In this document: positions 45,744 to 55,056 of the stretch, piece by piece
Numbering within the stretch: the stretch's first letter is position 1
Layout: each line of letters begins with the position of its first letter
Origin: Streptococcus pyogenes
Lineage (GTDB): Bacteria; Bacillota; Bacilli; Lactobacillales; Streptococcaceae
Direction: 5' to 3'
Assembly: GCF_002055535.1 (NCBI RefSeq)
Contig: NZ_LN831034.1
Location: forward strand, 372,001-436,000
Length of the DNA stretch: 64,000 nucleotides
Position numbers and translations under genes: made by a program
Notes under the pieces: generated by a model
What the model was told of the DNA's origin: nothing
Seen by the model: the letters and a program-made list of their open reading frames with translations, nothing else
Databases searched by the model: none

Positions 45744-47687
45744 ATGATTAAGATTACTTTTCCAGATGGCGCCGTGCGTGAATTTGAATCTGGCGTAACA
45801 ACGTTTGACATTGCTGAGTCCATCAGCAAATCATTGGCTAAAAAAGCTTTAGCTGGTAAGTTCAATGATCAACTCATTGACACCACTCGTGCCATTGAAG
45901 AAGATGGCAGTATTGAAATCGTGACACCTGACCACAAAGATGCTTATGAGGTGCTTCGCCACTCTGCAGCCCATTTATTTGCCCAAGCTGCAAAACGCTT
46001 GTTCCCAAATCTTCATTTGGGTGTGGGCCCTGCCATTGCAGAAGGCTTTTACTATGATACAGATAATGCTGAAGGCCAAATTTCAAACGAAGATTTGCCA
46101 CGTATCGAAGCTGAAATGCAAAAAATCGTGACAGAAAATTACCCATGTATCCGTGAAGAAGTGACCAAAGAAGAAGCTTTGGAATTGTTCAAAGATGATC
46201 CTTACAAGGTAGAATTGATTAATGAGCATGCTGGTGCTGGCTTGACGGTTTACCGTCAAGGTGAATTTGTGGATCTTTGCCGTGGCCCTCATGTGCCATC
46301 AACAGGCCGTATCCAAGTCTTCCACTTGCTCAATGTGGCGGGTGCTTACTGGCGTGGTAACAGCGACAATAACATGATGCAACGTATCTATGGAACAGCT
46401 TGGTTTGATAAAAAAGACCTCAAAGCTTACTTGACTCGTCTAGAAGAAGCTAAAGAACGTGATCACCGTAAGCTTGGTAAAGAGCTTGACTTGTTCATGA
46501 TTAGCCAAGAAGTTGGCCAAGGCTTGCCATTTTGGTTACCAGATGGAGCGACTATTCGTCGTACACTTGAGCGCTACATCACAGATAAAGAATTAGCATC
46601 AGGCTACCAACACGTTTACACACCACCACTTGCTTCTGTAGAATTGTACAAGACATCAGGTCATTGGGATCATTATCAAGAAGATATGTTCCCTGTAATG
46701 GATATGGGAGATGGTGAGGAGTTTGTTCTTCGTCCAATGAACTGCCCACACCACATTCAAGTGTATAAAAATCATGTGCGTTCTTATCGTGAATTGCCTA
46801 TTCGTATTGCCGAGCTTGGCATGATGCACCGTTACGAAAAATCAGGTGCCCTATCAGGACTTCAACGGGTACGTGAAATGACCTTGAATGATGGTCACAT
46901 TTTCGTAACACCAGAGCAAATCCAGGAAGAATTTCAACGTGCCCTTCAATTAATCATTGATGTTTATGCTGACTTCAACTTGACTGATTATCGTTTTCGT
47001 TTGTCATACCGAGACCCTAACGATACTCATAAATATTATGACAATGATGAGATGTGGGAAAATGCTCAAAGTATGCTTAAAGCTGCACTTGATGAGATGG
47101 GTGTAGATTACTTTGAAGCAGAAGGTGAAGCAGCTTTTTATGGGCCTAAGCTTGATATTCAGGTGAAAACAGCTCTTGGTAACGAAGAAACCCTATCAAC
47201 CATTCAGTTGGACTTCTTGTTGCCAGAACGCTTTGATCTCAAATACATTGGTGCTGATGGCGAAGAACACCGCCCAGTCATGATTCACCGTGGTGTTATC
47301 TCAACTATGGAACGTTTCACTGCTATCCTTATTGAAACTTACAAGGGTGCTTTCCCAACTTGGTTGGCACCTCACCAAGTAACCGTGATTCCAATTTCAA
47401 ATGAAGCCCACATTGACTATGCTTGGGAAGTAGCAAAAACCCTTCGTGACCGTGGTGTTCGTGCAGATGTCGATGACCGCAATGAAAAAATGCAGTACAA
47501 GATTCGTGCGTCTCAAACCAGCAAAATTCCTTACCAATTAATTGTTGGGGACAAAGAAATGGAAGACAAATCAGTCAATGTTCGCCGCTATGGTAGCAAG
47601 ACGACTCACACCGAATCTGTGGAAGAATTTGTGGAAAACATCTTGGCAGACATTGCTCGCAAGTCACGTCCAGATGCACAAGCTTAA
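45744..47687 (+). CDS. thrS: Threonyl-tRNA synthetase
   Basis: A 647-aa class II synthetase: TGS domain (1-62), editing domain with [16 protein letters not shown] (about 73-88), catalytic core with zinc-binding Cys in MNCPHH (about 333-338) and the C-terminal anticodon-binding domain (about 540-640). AAAGGAG precedes ATG. It is controlled by the T-box 170 nt upstream. Between them (45577-45743) is an AT-rich leader with no other gene. Confidence 0.97.
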   Translation: MIKITFPDGAVREFESGVTTFDIAESISKSLAKKALAGKFNDQLIDTTRAIEEDGSIEIVTPDHKDAYEVLRHSAAHLFAQAAKRLFPNLHLGVGPAIAEGFYYDTDNAEGQISNEDLPRIEAEMQKIVTENYPCIREEVTKEEALELFKDDPYKVELINEHAGAGLTVYRQGEFVDLCRGPHVPSTGRIQVFHLLNVAGAYWRGNSDNNMMQRIYGTAWFDKKDLKAYLTRLEEAKERDHRKLGKELDLFMISQEVGQGLPFWLPDGATIRRTLERYITDKELASGYQHVYTPPLASVELYKTSGHWDHYQEDMFPVMDMGDGEEFVLRPMNCPHHIQVYKNHVRSYRELPIRIAELGMMHRYEKSGALSGLQRVREMTLNDGHIFVTPEQIQEEFQRALQLIIDVYADFNLTDYRFRLSYRDPNDTHKYYDNDEMWENAQSMLKAALDEMGVDYFEAEGEAAFYGPKLDIQVKTALGNEETLSTIQLDFLLPERFDLKYIGADGEEHRPVMIHRGVISTMERFTAILIETYKGAFPTWLAPHQVTVIPISNEAHIDYAWEVAKTLRDRGVRADVDDRNEKMQYKIRASQTSKIPYQLIVGDKEMEDKSVNVRRYGSKTTHTESVEEFVENILADIARKSRPDAQA

Positions 47688-47696
47688 TCAATGGCA

Positions 47697-47724
47697 AAAA
47701 GAGGTCCTTATGGGCTTCTTTTTC
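47697..47724 (+). terminator. Weak terminator after thrS
   Basis: AAGAGGTCC pairs with GGGCTTCTT (two G-U) around a TTAT loop, followed by a T-run. Confidence 0.55.
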
Positions 47725-47827
47725 TTTCTTAAAAAATTAAGCAAACGGTTGCACCGTCTTTTTTATGGTGTTATAATAAATTGTTTAGTAACGGTGATAA
47801 GACGATAACAGAAACGAGGAATGGTAA

Positions 47828-48820
47828 ATGGTCATGATAGAAGTGTCCCACCTTCAAAAAATTTTTTCCAAAACCATTAAAGAGCCAGGATTAAAGGGAG
47901 CCTTGAAGTCGTTTGTTCATCCCCAAAGAGAAATCTTTGAGGCGGTTAAGGACTTATCTTTTGAGGTACCCAAAGGGCAAATTTTAGGTTTTATTGGCGC
48001 CAATGGTGCAGGAAAATCAACAACGATTAAGATGTTAACAGGTATTTTAAAGCCTACATCAGGTTACTGTCGCATTAACGGAAAGATTCCACAAGATAAT
48101 CGTCAATATTATGTGAGAGACATTGGAGCTGTTTTTGGTCAACGAACACAACTATGGTGGGATTTGGCCTTGCAAGAGACCTATGTCGTTTTAAAAGAAA
48201 TTTACGATGTACCTGAAAAAGCCTTTCGCAAGCGCATGGATTTTTTAAATGAGGTTTTGGACCTGAATGAGTTTATTAAGGATCCTGTCCGGACCTTATC
48301 ACTCGGTCAGCGGATGCGAGCTGATATTGCTGCCTCCTTGTTGCATAATCCTAAAGTATTGTTTTTAGATGAACCAACGATTGGACTTGATGTTTCTGTG
48401 AAGGACAACATTCGGCGTGCCATTACTCAAATTAATCAAGAAGAAGAGACAACTATTTTACTGACGACCCATGATTTGAGTGATATTGAACAGCTCTGTG
48501 ATCGGATTATCATGATTGATAAAGGGCAAGAAATCTTTGATGGAACGGTGACCCAATTAAAGCAAAGCTTTGGAAAAATGAAGAGTCTGTCTTTTGAGTT
48601 GAAGCCAGGGCAGGAGCAGGTGGTCTCACAGTTTATGGGCTTACCTGACATCACAGTGGAACGGCATGAGCTTAGTTTAGACATTCAATATGACAGTTCG
48701 CGCTATCAAACTGCGGACATTATTCAAAAAACCATGGCTGATTTTGCGGTCAGGGATGTGAAGATGACTGATGTAGATATTGAGGATATTGTTCGTCGTT
48801 TCTACCGAAAGGAGCTTTAA
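47828..48820 (+). CDS. ABC-2-type exporter ATP-binding protein
   Basis: A 330-aa ATPase with Walker A GANGAGKST (about 59-67), signature LSLGQRMRADIA (about 158-169), Walker B VLFLDEPTIGLD and a C-terminal extension (240-330), as in daunorubicin/Nod-type exporters of the DUF990-permease group. ATG 47828 or the next Met (47834) may start it. The partner permease follows after 1 nt. The substrate is unknown. Confidence 0.85.
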   Translation: MVMIEVSHLQKIFSKTIKEPGLKGALKSFVHPQREIFEAVKDLSFEVPKGQILGFIGANGAGKSTTIKMLTGILKPTSGYCRINGKIPQDNRQYYVRDIGAVFGQRTQLWWDLALQETYVVLKEIYDVPEKAFRKRMDFLNEVLDLNEFIKDPVRTLSLGQRMRADIAASLLHNPKVLFLDEPTIGLDVSVKDNIRRAITQINQEEETTILLTTHDLSDIEQLCDRIIMIDKGQEIFDGTVTQLKQSFGKMKSLSFELKPGQEQVVSQFMGLPDITVERHELSLDIQYDSSRYQTADIIQKTMADFAVRDVKMTDVDIEDIVRRFYRKEL

Positions 48821-48821
48821 G

Positions 48822-49997
48822 ATGTGGTCATTTTGGAAACGTTATAGACCCTTTCTCAGTGCAGGAATTCAGGAATTAATAACCTATCGCGTTAATTTCT
48901 TTTTGTATCGTATTGGAGATGTCATGGGGGCTTTTGTGGCTTATTACCTCTGGAAGGCTGTTTTTGATTCGTCTAAGCAATCCTTAATCAATGGTTTTAC
49001 TCTGTCTGACATGACCTTTTACATTATCATGAGTTTTGTGACCACTTTACTGACCAAATCAGACAGCTCCTTTATGATTGGCGAAGAAGTGAAAGATGGT
49101 TCTATCATCATGCGCCTGCTTCGACCAGTTCATTTTGCAGCCTCTTACCTCTTTATGGAAATTGGTTTTCGCTGGATTGTGCTAATGAGTGTCGGCTTTC
49201 CTTTTTTAATGGTCTTATCTGGTATTAAAGTCATGGCGGGGCTGTCTATCTTGCAAGTCCTAGCCAGCAGTTGTCTGTATTTAGTTAGCCTTTTATTAGC
49301 TTTTTTAATCAATTTTTATTTCAACATTTGTTTTGGCTCTTCAGCATTTGTCTTTAAAAACCTTTGGGGGTCTAATTTATTGAAAAATGCCTTGGTTGCC
49401 TTTATTTATGGCTTTTGTTTGATTCCAAAGGGAATTGATCACCTCTTTTTTGACAATCTTTGGGCTTTAGGGCAACGGCTTGTCCGCAAAGGAGAATTTG
49501 ACAAGTACCTCACCAGACCAATTAGTCCTTTGTTTCATGTTTTAGTTGAGACCTTTCAAGTGGATGCCCTGGGTGAATTATTGGTTGGGGTTATCTTATT
49601 AGTGACCACGGCTGGTAGTATCGTATGGACTCTTCCTAAGGTGCTTTTGTTTATTTTGGTTATTCCTTTTGCGACCTTGATTTACACCTCTTTAAAAATT
49701 GCGACCGCCAGCATTTCTTTTTGGACCAAGCAGTCTGGGGCAGTTATCTATATTTTTTACATGTTCAATGACTTTTCTAAGTACCCTATGTCCATTTACC
49801 ATTCCTTTTTGCGGTGGTTAATCAGTTTTATCATTCCCTTTGCTTTTACAGCTTATTACCCTGCTTCTTATTTTTTAACAGGTCAACACCTGCTCTTTAA
49901 TATTGGAGGCTTGGTAGTGGTGTCGTTACTGGTTTTGGCCTTGTCGCTTAAGCTTTGGAAATGGGGCCTGGATGCTTATGAAAGTGCAGGTTCCTAG
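48822..49997 (+). CDS. ABC-2 family permease, apparent fusion of two adjacent permease genes
   Basis: A 391-aa membrane protein, longer than the usual roughly 260-270 aa. Residues 1-200 (MWSFWKRYRPFLSAGIQELITYRVNFFLYR...KNALVAF) match the first half of one DUF990-type permease. From YGFCLIPKGIDHLFFDNLWALG (about 202) onward it reads as the central and C-terminal part of the second permease that normally follows in this operon (KGEFDKYLTRPISPLFHVL...). AAAGGAG precedes ATG 48822. The junction lies near nt 49400-49430. Confidence 0.75.
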   Translation: MWSFWKRYRPFLSAGIQELITYRVNFFLYRIGDVMGAFVAYYLWKAVFDSSKQSLINGFTLSDMTFYIIMSFVTTLLTKSDSSFMIGEEVKDGSIIMRLLRPVHFAASYLFMEIGFRWIVLMSVGFPFLMVLSGIKVMAGLSILQVLASSCLYLVSLLLAFLINFYFNICFGSSAFVFKNLWGSNLLKNALVAFIYGFCLIPKGIDHLFFDNLWALGQRLVRKGEFDKYLTRPISPLFHVLVETFQVDALGELLVGVILLVTTAGSIVWTLPKVLLFILVIPFATLIYTSLKIATASISFWTKQSGAVIYIFYMFNDFSKYPMSIYHSFLRWLISFIIPFAFTAYYPASYFLTGQHLLFNIGGLVVVSLLVLALSLKLWKWGLDAYESAGS

Positions 49998-50741
49998 AGA
50001 GACTCTTAAACAAATTGAAAATCGTTTAGGTCAGAATATGAAAACCTAGATAATGAAGGAAGGCAGCTGTTGTAAAAACGGCTGCCTTTTTTTGTGATGG
50101 TTTACCAAGCGTAGGCATTGGTTGGAACCATCATCAGCAGATTGGTCTAAATTAAGGGCGGTAAAATAACATAAGCAGATATGTTTCAAGTGGTTGCATG
50201 CAATTGCTAGATAACGTTTATGGAACTTTGAGATCTTTTGCCTTTATGAGACCTGCCAAATCTAGTAACGATACCAGCTTAGCAGATGCCTTGCAGGCTG
50301 GTACAGACATGGCTTTTATTTTAGTTAGAGGCATTAACTATCAATAAATAGTAAAGACAAGGTTTGTCAATACCATAAAAAAGTTAAGTGTCACAGCTTA
50401 GCTTTTTTATGGTGTCTAATTCTTTATTCTATATAAGATTTTCTTTTCTTAGGAATGGTTTTCCAGTATAATAAAGTCACCCTGTATCAAAAACAAAGGT
50501 TACAGTTTGAATGTTAAAGCAACAAAGTAAGTGACTTCTACGACAATAGTTGTGGGACTTGACATTTCAATGACGTTAGAGAATTTTATAGATTTTATTG
50601 ATAGCACACTAGCGAGACTAAAGAGATTCTCTAAATTAATTTAGGTGTATTTTTAGCAGTTATTAGTTCAAAAAAGAAAACCATCAGAAATAATTATACA
50701 ATAACCATTTAAGGACATCGAAAATAAAGGAGGTCAATATA
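49998..50741 (+). other. 744-bp intergenic region with decayed coding remnant
   Basis: A terminator sits at 50060-50094. A 49-codon open stretch (50198-50347, MQLLDNVYGTLRSFAFMRP...) without an SD looks like a gene remnant that I cannot assign. The last 300 bp are AT-rich and hold the promoter region of the thiolase gene. Confidence 0.5.
50060..50094 (+). terminator. Terminator of the ABC exporter operon
   Basis: AAGGCAGC (50060-50067) pairs with GCTGCCTTTT (50081-50090), then T residues. Confidence 0.85.
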
Positions 50742-51890
50742 ATGACGGATGTTTATATTGCTGCAGGCCTTAGAACCCCTATCGGTTTAGTAGGGAAACA
50801 ATTTGCTAAAGAACAACCAGAAATCCTTGGAGCAAAGCTCATCAACGCTTTACAAAATAAGTATCCAGTTCCCATTGACCAAGTGATTTGTGGCAATACC
50901 GTCGGAACGGGTGGTAATATTGGGCGCTTGATGACCCTGTATTCTCATTTAGGAGAATCTGTCTCTGCTTTGACGGTTGATATGCAGTGTGCATCAGCTG
51001 GTGCAGCTCTTTCCGTGGGTTATGCTAAAATCAAGGCAGGTATGGCAAGCAACCTTTTAGTGGGAGGGATTGAAAGCAGCTCCTTACAACCTGAATCGGT
51101 ATATGCTTCAGCTGATTGGCGCCAAGGAGCCTACAAGGTAGCTCAGTTTTCTCCAGATAGTATCAGCCCTTTTGCGATGATTGAAGGGGCAGAACGAGTG
51201 GCAAGAGAGCATGGCTTTACAAAGGAGTATTTGAATCACTGGACATTGAGAAGTCATCAAAAGGCTAGTTATTGCCAGGAGCAAGCCCTGTTAGCTGATC
51301 TTATTCTAGACCTGTCAGGAGCCAGTGATCAAGGTATTCGACCGCGCTTGTCAAGTAAGGTGTTGTCAAAGGTACCCCCTATCTTAGGAGAAGGTCACGT
51401 GATTAGTGCAGCCAATGCCTGCCTAACCCATGATGCTGCTGCCTTTTTACAGCTAAGTAGTCAGCCTTCAGCTTTTAAACTGATTGATGTGGTAGAAGTA
51501 GCAGGAGACCCACAGCGTAGCCCTTTAATGGTGATTAAGGCTAGTCAAGTCCTTTTGGAAAAACATGGTCTAGGGATGGCAGATATGACAGCGATTGAAT
51601 GGAACGAAGCCTTTGCCGTTATTGATGGTCTATTTGAAACCCATTATCCAGATTTATTGGACCGCTATAATATATTTGGTGGTGCATTAGCTTATGGTCA
51701 TCCCTATGGTGCCTCAGCAGCCATTATAATATTGCACTTAATGAGGGCTTTAGAGATTAAAAATGGACGCTATGGAATAGCTGCTATAGCAGCAGCTGGT
51801 GGCCAAGGGTTTGCTGTTTTACTAAAATATCATAAGGAGTTTAGTCATGCTGACAAAGCTAGAATATTGGGCAAAGCAATGCCCAAATAA
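50742..51890 (+). CDS. Thiolase-family enzyme lacking the second catalytic cysteine
   Basis: A 382-aa thiolase fold. The nucleophile Cys83 (DMQCASAGA) and His320 (GHPYGASAA) are present. At the C-terminal motif where thiolases have CxGGG(Q/M)G, this protein reads AAIAAAGGQG (about 346-355), so the base cysteine is replaced. It may catalyse Claisen condensation differently, or another acyl transfer. AAGGAGG precedes ATG. It overlaps the downstream acyl-CoA ligase-like gene by 44 nt, indicating a two-gene pathway. Confidence 0.85.
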   Translation: MTDVYIAAGLRTPIGLVGKQFAKEQPEILGAKLINALQNKYPVPIDQVICGNTVGTGGNIGRLMTLYSHLGESVSALTVDMQCASAGAALSVGYAKIKAGMASNLLVGGIESSSLQPESVYASADWRQGAYKVAQFSPDSISPFAMIEGAERVAREHGFTKEYLNHWTLRSHQKASYCQEQALLADLILDLSGASDQGIRPRLSSKVLSKVPPILGEGHVISAANACLTHDAAAFLQLSSQPSAFKLIDVVEVAGDPQRSPLMVIKASQVLLEKHGLGMADMTAIEWNEAFAVIDGLFETHYPDLLDRYNIFGGALAYGHPYGASAAIIILHLMRALEIKNGRYGIAAIAAAGGQGFAVLLKYHKEFSHADKARILGKAMPK

Positions 51891-53094
51891 AAAAGCTATC
51901 GTAGCCGATCAGATAAGCTTGACTTATCAAGAGCTATGGCAAGCGGTTTTAATAAAGGATCAGACAATAAAAGACAGTGTACCATATATCATCAGTCATA
52001 GTCGCTATCTTAATCAGTTACTCTCTTTTTTACGAGGATTAAAAGAAGGCAGTTGTCCTATCATTTTACACCCTAATATCTCAGGTACATTTCAGCAGCA
52101 AATAAAACACGTCGATGGTGAGCTTCTTAAAAAAGCTGATTTTGCTGTTTTGAGTTCGGGAACAACTGGCAAAGCAAAATTATTTTGGCGTCGTCTATCA
52201 ACTTGGACGAGACTTTTTGATTATCAAAATAAGGTGTTTGGTATGACTGGTAATAGTTGTCTATTCTTACATGGTAGTTTTAGTTTTACTGGCAATCTTA
52301 ACTTAGCATTAGCTCAACTATGGGCCGGGGGATGTCTGGTTTTAAGCCAAAAGCTGTCTTTGAAAACGTGGTTAAGCTTATGGCAAGCAAAAAAGGTGAG
52401 TCACCTTTACCTTTTACCGACCTACCTAAATCGCTTGCTACCTTATTTGACTAAGAACAACATGACTGCGACTCACTTATTGACCTCTTCGCAAATGATA
52501 TCACAAGAATTACTAAGACATTATTACAAAAAATTTCCTCAGCTTGAAATTGTCATTTTCTACGGGGCTAGTGAATTATCTTTTATAACGTGGTGTAATG
52601 GCAGAGCTGCTGTCAAAATTAATGGTTTGGTAGGACAGCCCTTTCCTGATGTGTCTATCAGTTTCAAAGATAAGGAAATTTTTGTAGAGACTCCTTATAG
52701 TGTAGAAGGAATGTCACAACCATACAGTGTTTCAGACTTAGGAAAAATGAGCCCAGCGGGTTTAATTTTAGAAGGGCGACAAGATGACTGGGTTAATCAA
52801 CGAGGAGTGAAATGCCACCTGCCTAGCCTAGTTGAACTCGCTCACCAAGCGCCAAACGTCAAAGAAGCGCACGCTTTAAAGATAGGAAAAGGAGAAAACG
52901 AAACCCTAATATTAGTATTAGTTTTGACTAAGAAGGATTGCCTAGCACCTATTAAAGACTTTTTAGCTCTTTATTTAAACTCTGGACAACTTCCCAAGTA
53001 CTATCTTGTGATTGATTGTTTGCCTTTAAAAGATAATGGTAAAATTAATCGAGAAGTTCTTTTAAATAAAATACCCAAACAGTGGCTTAGTTAA
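51847..53094 (+). CDS. AMP-forming acyl-CoA synthetase-like protein (ANL superfamily)
   Basis: A compact 415-aa adenylating enzyme. Visible core motifs: LSSGTTGKAK (A3, about 101-110), FYGASE (A5, about 238-243), VSDLG (A7), GRQDDWVNQRG (A8, about 309-319) and the C-terminal Lys motif PLKDNGKINRE (A10, about 397-407). It would activate a carboxylic acid as acyl-AMP or acyl-CoA. The overlap with the thiolase gene suggests it supplies or uses that enzyme's acyl group. The substrate is unknown. Confidence 0.82.
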   Translation: MLTKLEYWAKQCPNKKAIVADQISLTYQELWQAVLIKDQTIKDSVPYIISHSRYLNQLLSFLRGLKEGSCPIILHPNISGTFQQQIKHVDGELLKKADFAVLSSGTTGKAKLFWRRLSTWTRLFDYQNKVFGMTGNSCLFLHGSFSFTGNLNLALAQLWAGGCLVLSQKLSLKTWLSLWQAKKVSHLYLLPTYLNRLLPYLTKNNMTATHLLTSSQMISQELLRHYYKKFPQLEIVIFYGASELSFITWCNGRAAVKINGLVGQPFPDVSISFKDKEIFVETPYSVEGMSQPYSVSDLGKMSPAGLILEGRQDDWVNQRGVKCHLPSLVELAHQAPNVKEAHALKIGKGENETLILVLVLTKKDCLAPIKDFLALYLNSGQLPKYYLVIDCLPLKDNGKINREVLLNKIPKQWLS

Positions 53095-53188
53095 CCACTT
53101 CAGGTTTCGTTTTGCTTATAGTGAGATACAAGTGACGATTCAGCTTTAGATGTGTTATAATATGGTCAAAAAAGATGAGGAGAAGGCC

Positions 53189-54184
53189 ATGAAACAAGCT
53201 ATCTTAGATCGCTATCAGGCCTTGAAATGCTATCAAAACGCAGGTTTATCAAACCAAGCATTTCGTGCTATAGCTAAAGAGCCTATCATTGATAATCGAC
53301 TTGGTTCTCCAACTTTCTGGGTAATATGGCCTATTGAAAAAGAAAACCAATCAGCTAAGCAGTTACTAACGTTTCTTCTTGATTTGGTAGAGATGCCATT
53401 TGAGCTAAGTGGTCAGTTGCATGAAACTCAAACGCTACTCACCCGATTCCATCCATCTCTATTGCCAGATCATATGTTTTGGAAAGAGTTGGCTAGCTTA
53501 GTTGATCAAGCTTTTCCTGGCAAAACACTAAGCCAAGCAGGTGAGCTTGAAAAGCGTTTGCATCAATTTCGTTATGTCATCTCTAGTCAACAAGCTCAAT
53601 CTATCAGAAACCATTATAAAATGATTGAGATGACAGACGCCCAAGCTCTGGCCCTTTTTTTGAGGTCTAAAAAAGGGCCTTGTTTGTGGCGGCAAGCACC
53701 AGATTATACCTTGATGGATTCTGCCAGGTTACATAATAAACTAAGATTTGAAGATAATAAAGTCATTTTTCCAAGTCAAGAAGTTTCCTATAATATAAAA
53801 GTACTTCTTTGGTTTCATACCGAATTTACTCTAGATAGCACAGGCTTTTTTCTTAATGAAGTTGATGCAGAAGTAGTGACCGAAAAAGGAATTGTCAATG
53901 GTGCATCTTTTAACTATGGCACAGATGGTCCTAGACATTGGGATTTAGATGTTGATCCGATTAGCCATCACGATCCTCAGTTTAGAAGAGACACCCTTAA
54001 AGGATTTCGATCGCCAAAAAGAGTATTTCGCCAGTGGTTTAGAGCTCAAAAAGATGACTTTATGTTCTCTTATTTTAATGCCAAAGGACTTTTTGCTTAC
54101 CACAACAAGAGTAGTTTTGCCAGAGTCAAAAAATCAGCTAAGCAATTCAAACGTCAAATTCATCCTATAAAGGGTTGGTTTTAG
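53189..54184 (+). CDS. Hypothetical cytoplasmic protein (DUF3114-like)
   Basis: A 331-aa soluble protein that I do not firmly recognise; the C-terminal part (DSARLHNKLRFEDNKVIFP...FNYGTDGPRHWDLDVDPISHHDP) recalls the streptococcal DUF3114 group. The start is set at 53189 because GAGGAGAAGG lies just upstream. An in-frame ATG at 53150 overlaps the -10 box TATAAT (53155-53160) and cannot be in the mRNA. No signal peptide or membrane helix is present. Confidence 0.6.
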   Translation: MKQAILDRYQALKCYQNAGLSNQAFRAIAKEPIIDNRLGSPTFWVIWPIEKENQSAKQLLTFLLDLVEMPFELSGQLHETQTLLTRFHPSLLPDHMFWKELASLVDQAFPGKTLSQAGELEKRLHQFRYVISSQQAQSIRNHYKMIEMTDAQALALFLRSKKGPCLWRQAPDYTLMDSARLHNKLRFEDNKVIFPSQEVSYNIKVLLWFHTEFTLDSTGFFLNEVDAEVVTEKGIVNGASFNYGTDGPRHWDLDVDPISHHDPQFRRDTLKGFRSPKRVFRQWFRAQKDDFMFSYFNAKGLFAYHNKSSFARVKKSAKQFKRQIHPIKGWF

Positions 54185-54235
54185 AAAGTACTCTATTTGT
54201 AACGGTAGTCGTCATTGTCAATTAGGCTGAATTTT

Positions 54236-54345
54236 TGGTATAATCAGGTAGAAATAATTTAGAAAAATATAGTTTTGTGATTTTTTATTAACCACAAAAA
54301 TCACAAATTGTAATATCAATTACAAGAACTTTCTGAGGTATAGAC
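54236..54345 (+). promoter_or_regulatory. vicR promoter and structured leader
   Basis: Extended -10 TGGTATAAT (54236-54244). The 95-nt leader contains a perfect 12-bp stem TTTGTGATTTTT/AAAAATCACAAA (54274-54285 with 54296-54307) without a T-run. Next is an inverted repeat TTGTAAT-ATCA-ATTACAA (54308-54325), related to VicR half-sites but inverted. GAGGT precedes the vicR ATG. Confidence 0.55.
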
Positions 54346-55056
54346 ATGAAAAAAATACTTATTGTGGATGATGAAAAACCGATTTCTGACATTATTAAGT
54401 TTAATTTGACAAAAGAAGGTTATGACATTGTTACAGCTTTTGATGGACGCGAAGCGGTAACAATTTTTGAAGAAGAAAAGCCAGATTTAATTATTCTTGA
54501 TTTGATGCTCCCTGAGTTGGACGGTCTTGAAGTAGCCAAGGAAATTCGTAAAACCAGTCATGTCCCGATTATTATGTTGTCGGCTAAAGATAGTGAGTTT
54601 GACAAGGTTATTGGACTTGAAATTGGGGCTGATGATTACGTGACCAAGCCCTTTTCTAATCGGGAATTGCTGGCGCGTGTCAAGGCTCATCTGCGTCGTA
54701 CCGAAACTATTGAAACGGCTGTTGCAGAAGAAAATGCTTCTTCAGGTACACAGGAACTGACCATTGGTAATTTACAGATTTTACCAGATGCGTTTGTTGC
54801 TAAAAAACATGGTCAAGAGGTAGAGTTGACCCATCGTGAATTTGAACTATTGCATCATCTAGCTAACCATATGGGGCAGGTGATGACACGAGAACACTTA
54901 TTGGAAATTGTTTGGGGATATGATTATTTTGGCGATGTGCGCACGGTTGATGTGACTGTTCGTCGCCTCCGTGAAAAAATTGAAGACACACCAAGTCGTC
55001 CTGAGTATATTTTAACAAGACGTGGTGTTGGGTACTACATGAAATCTTATGACTAG
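54346..55056 (+). CDS. vicR: Response regulator VicR (WalR)
   Basis: Essential OmpR-type regulator of cell-wall hydrolases. The 236 aa include receiver residues D9-D10, the phosphoacceptor Asp52 ([13 protein letters not shown]), Lys in YVTKPFSN, and the winged-helix domain (about 135-235, [17 protein letters not shown]...[10 protein letters not shown]). It overlaps vicK by 8 nt. A likely target in this window is the LysM gene at 11461. Confidence 0.97.
   Translation: MKKILIVDDEKPISDIIKFNLTKEGYDIVTAFDGREAVTIFEEEKPDLIILDLMLPELDGLEVAKEIRKTSHVPIIMLSAKDSEFDKVIGLEIGADDYVTKPFSNRELLARVKAHLRRTETIETAVAEENASSGTQELTIGNLQILPDAFVAKKHGQEVELTHREFELLHHLANHMGQVMTREHLLEIVWGYDYFGDVRTVDVTVRRLREKIEDTPSRPEYILTRRGVGYYMKSYD

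Noticed and set aside
53150..53188. Upstream ATG of the hypothetical gene at 53189
   Set aside because: It overlaps the -10 box, so it cannot be in the transcript.
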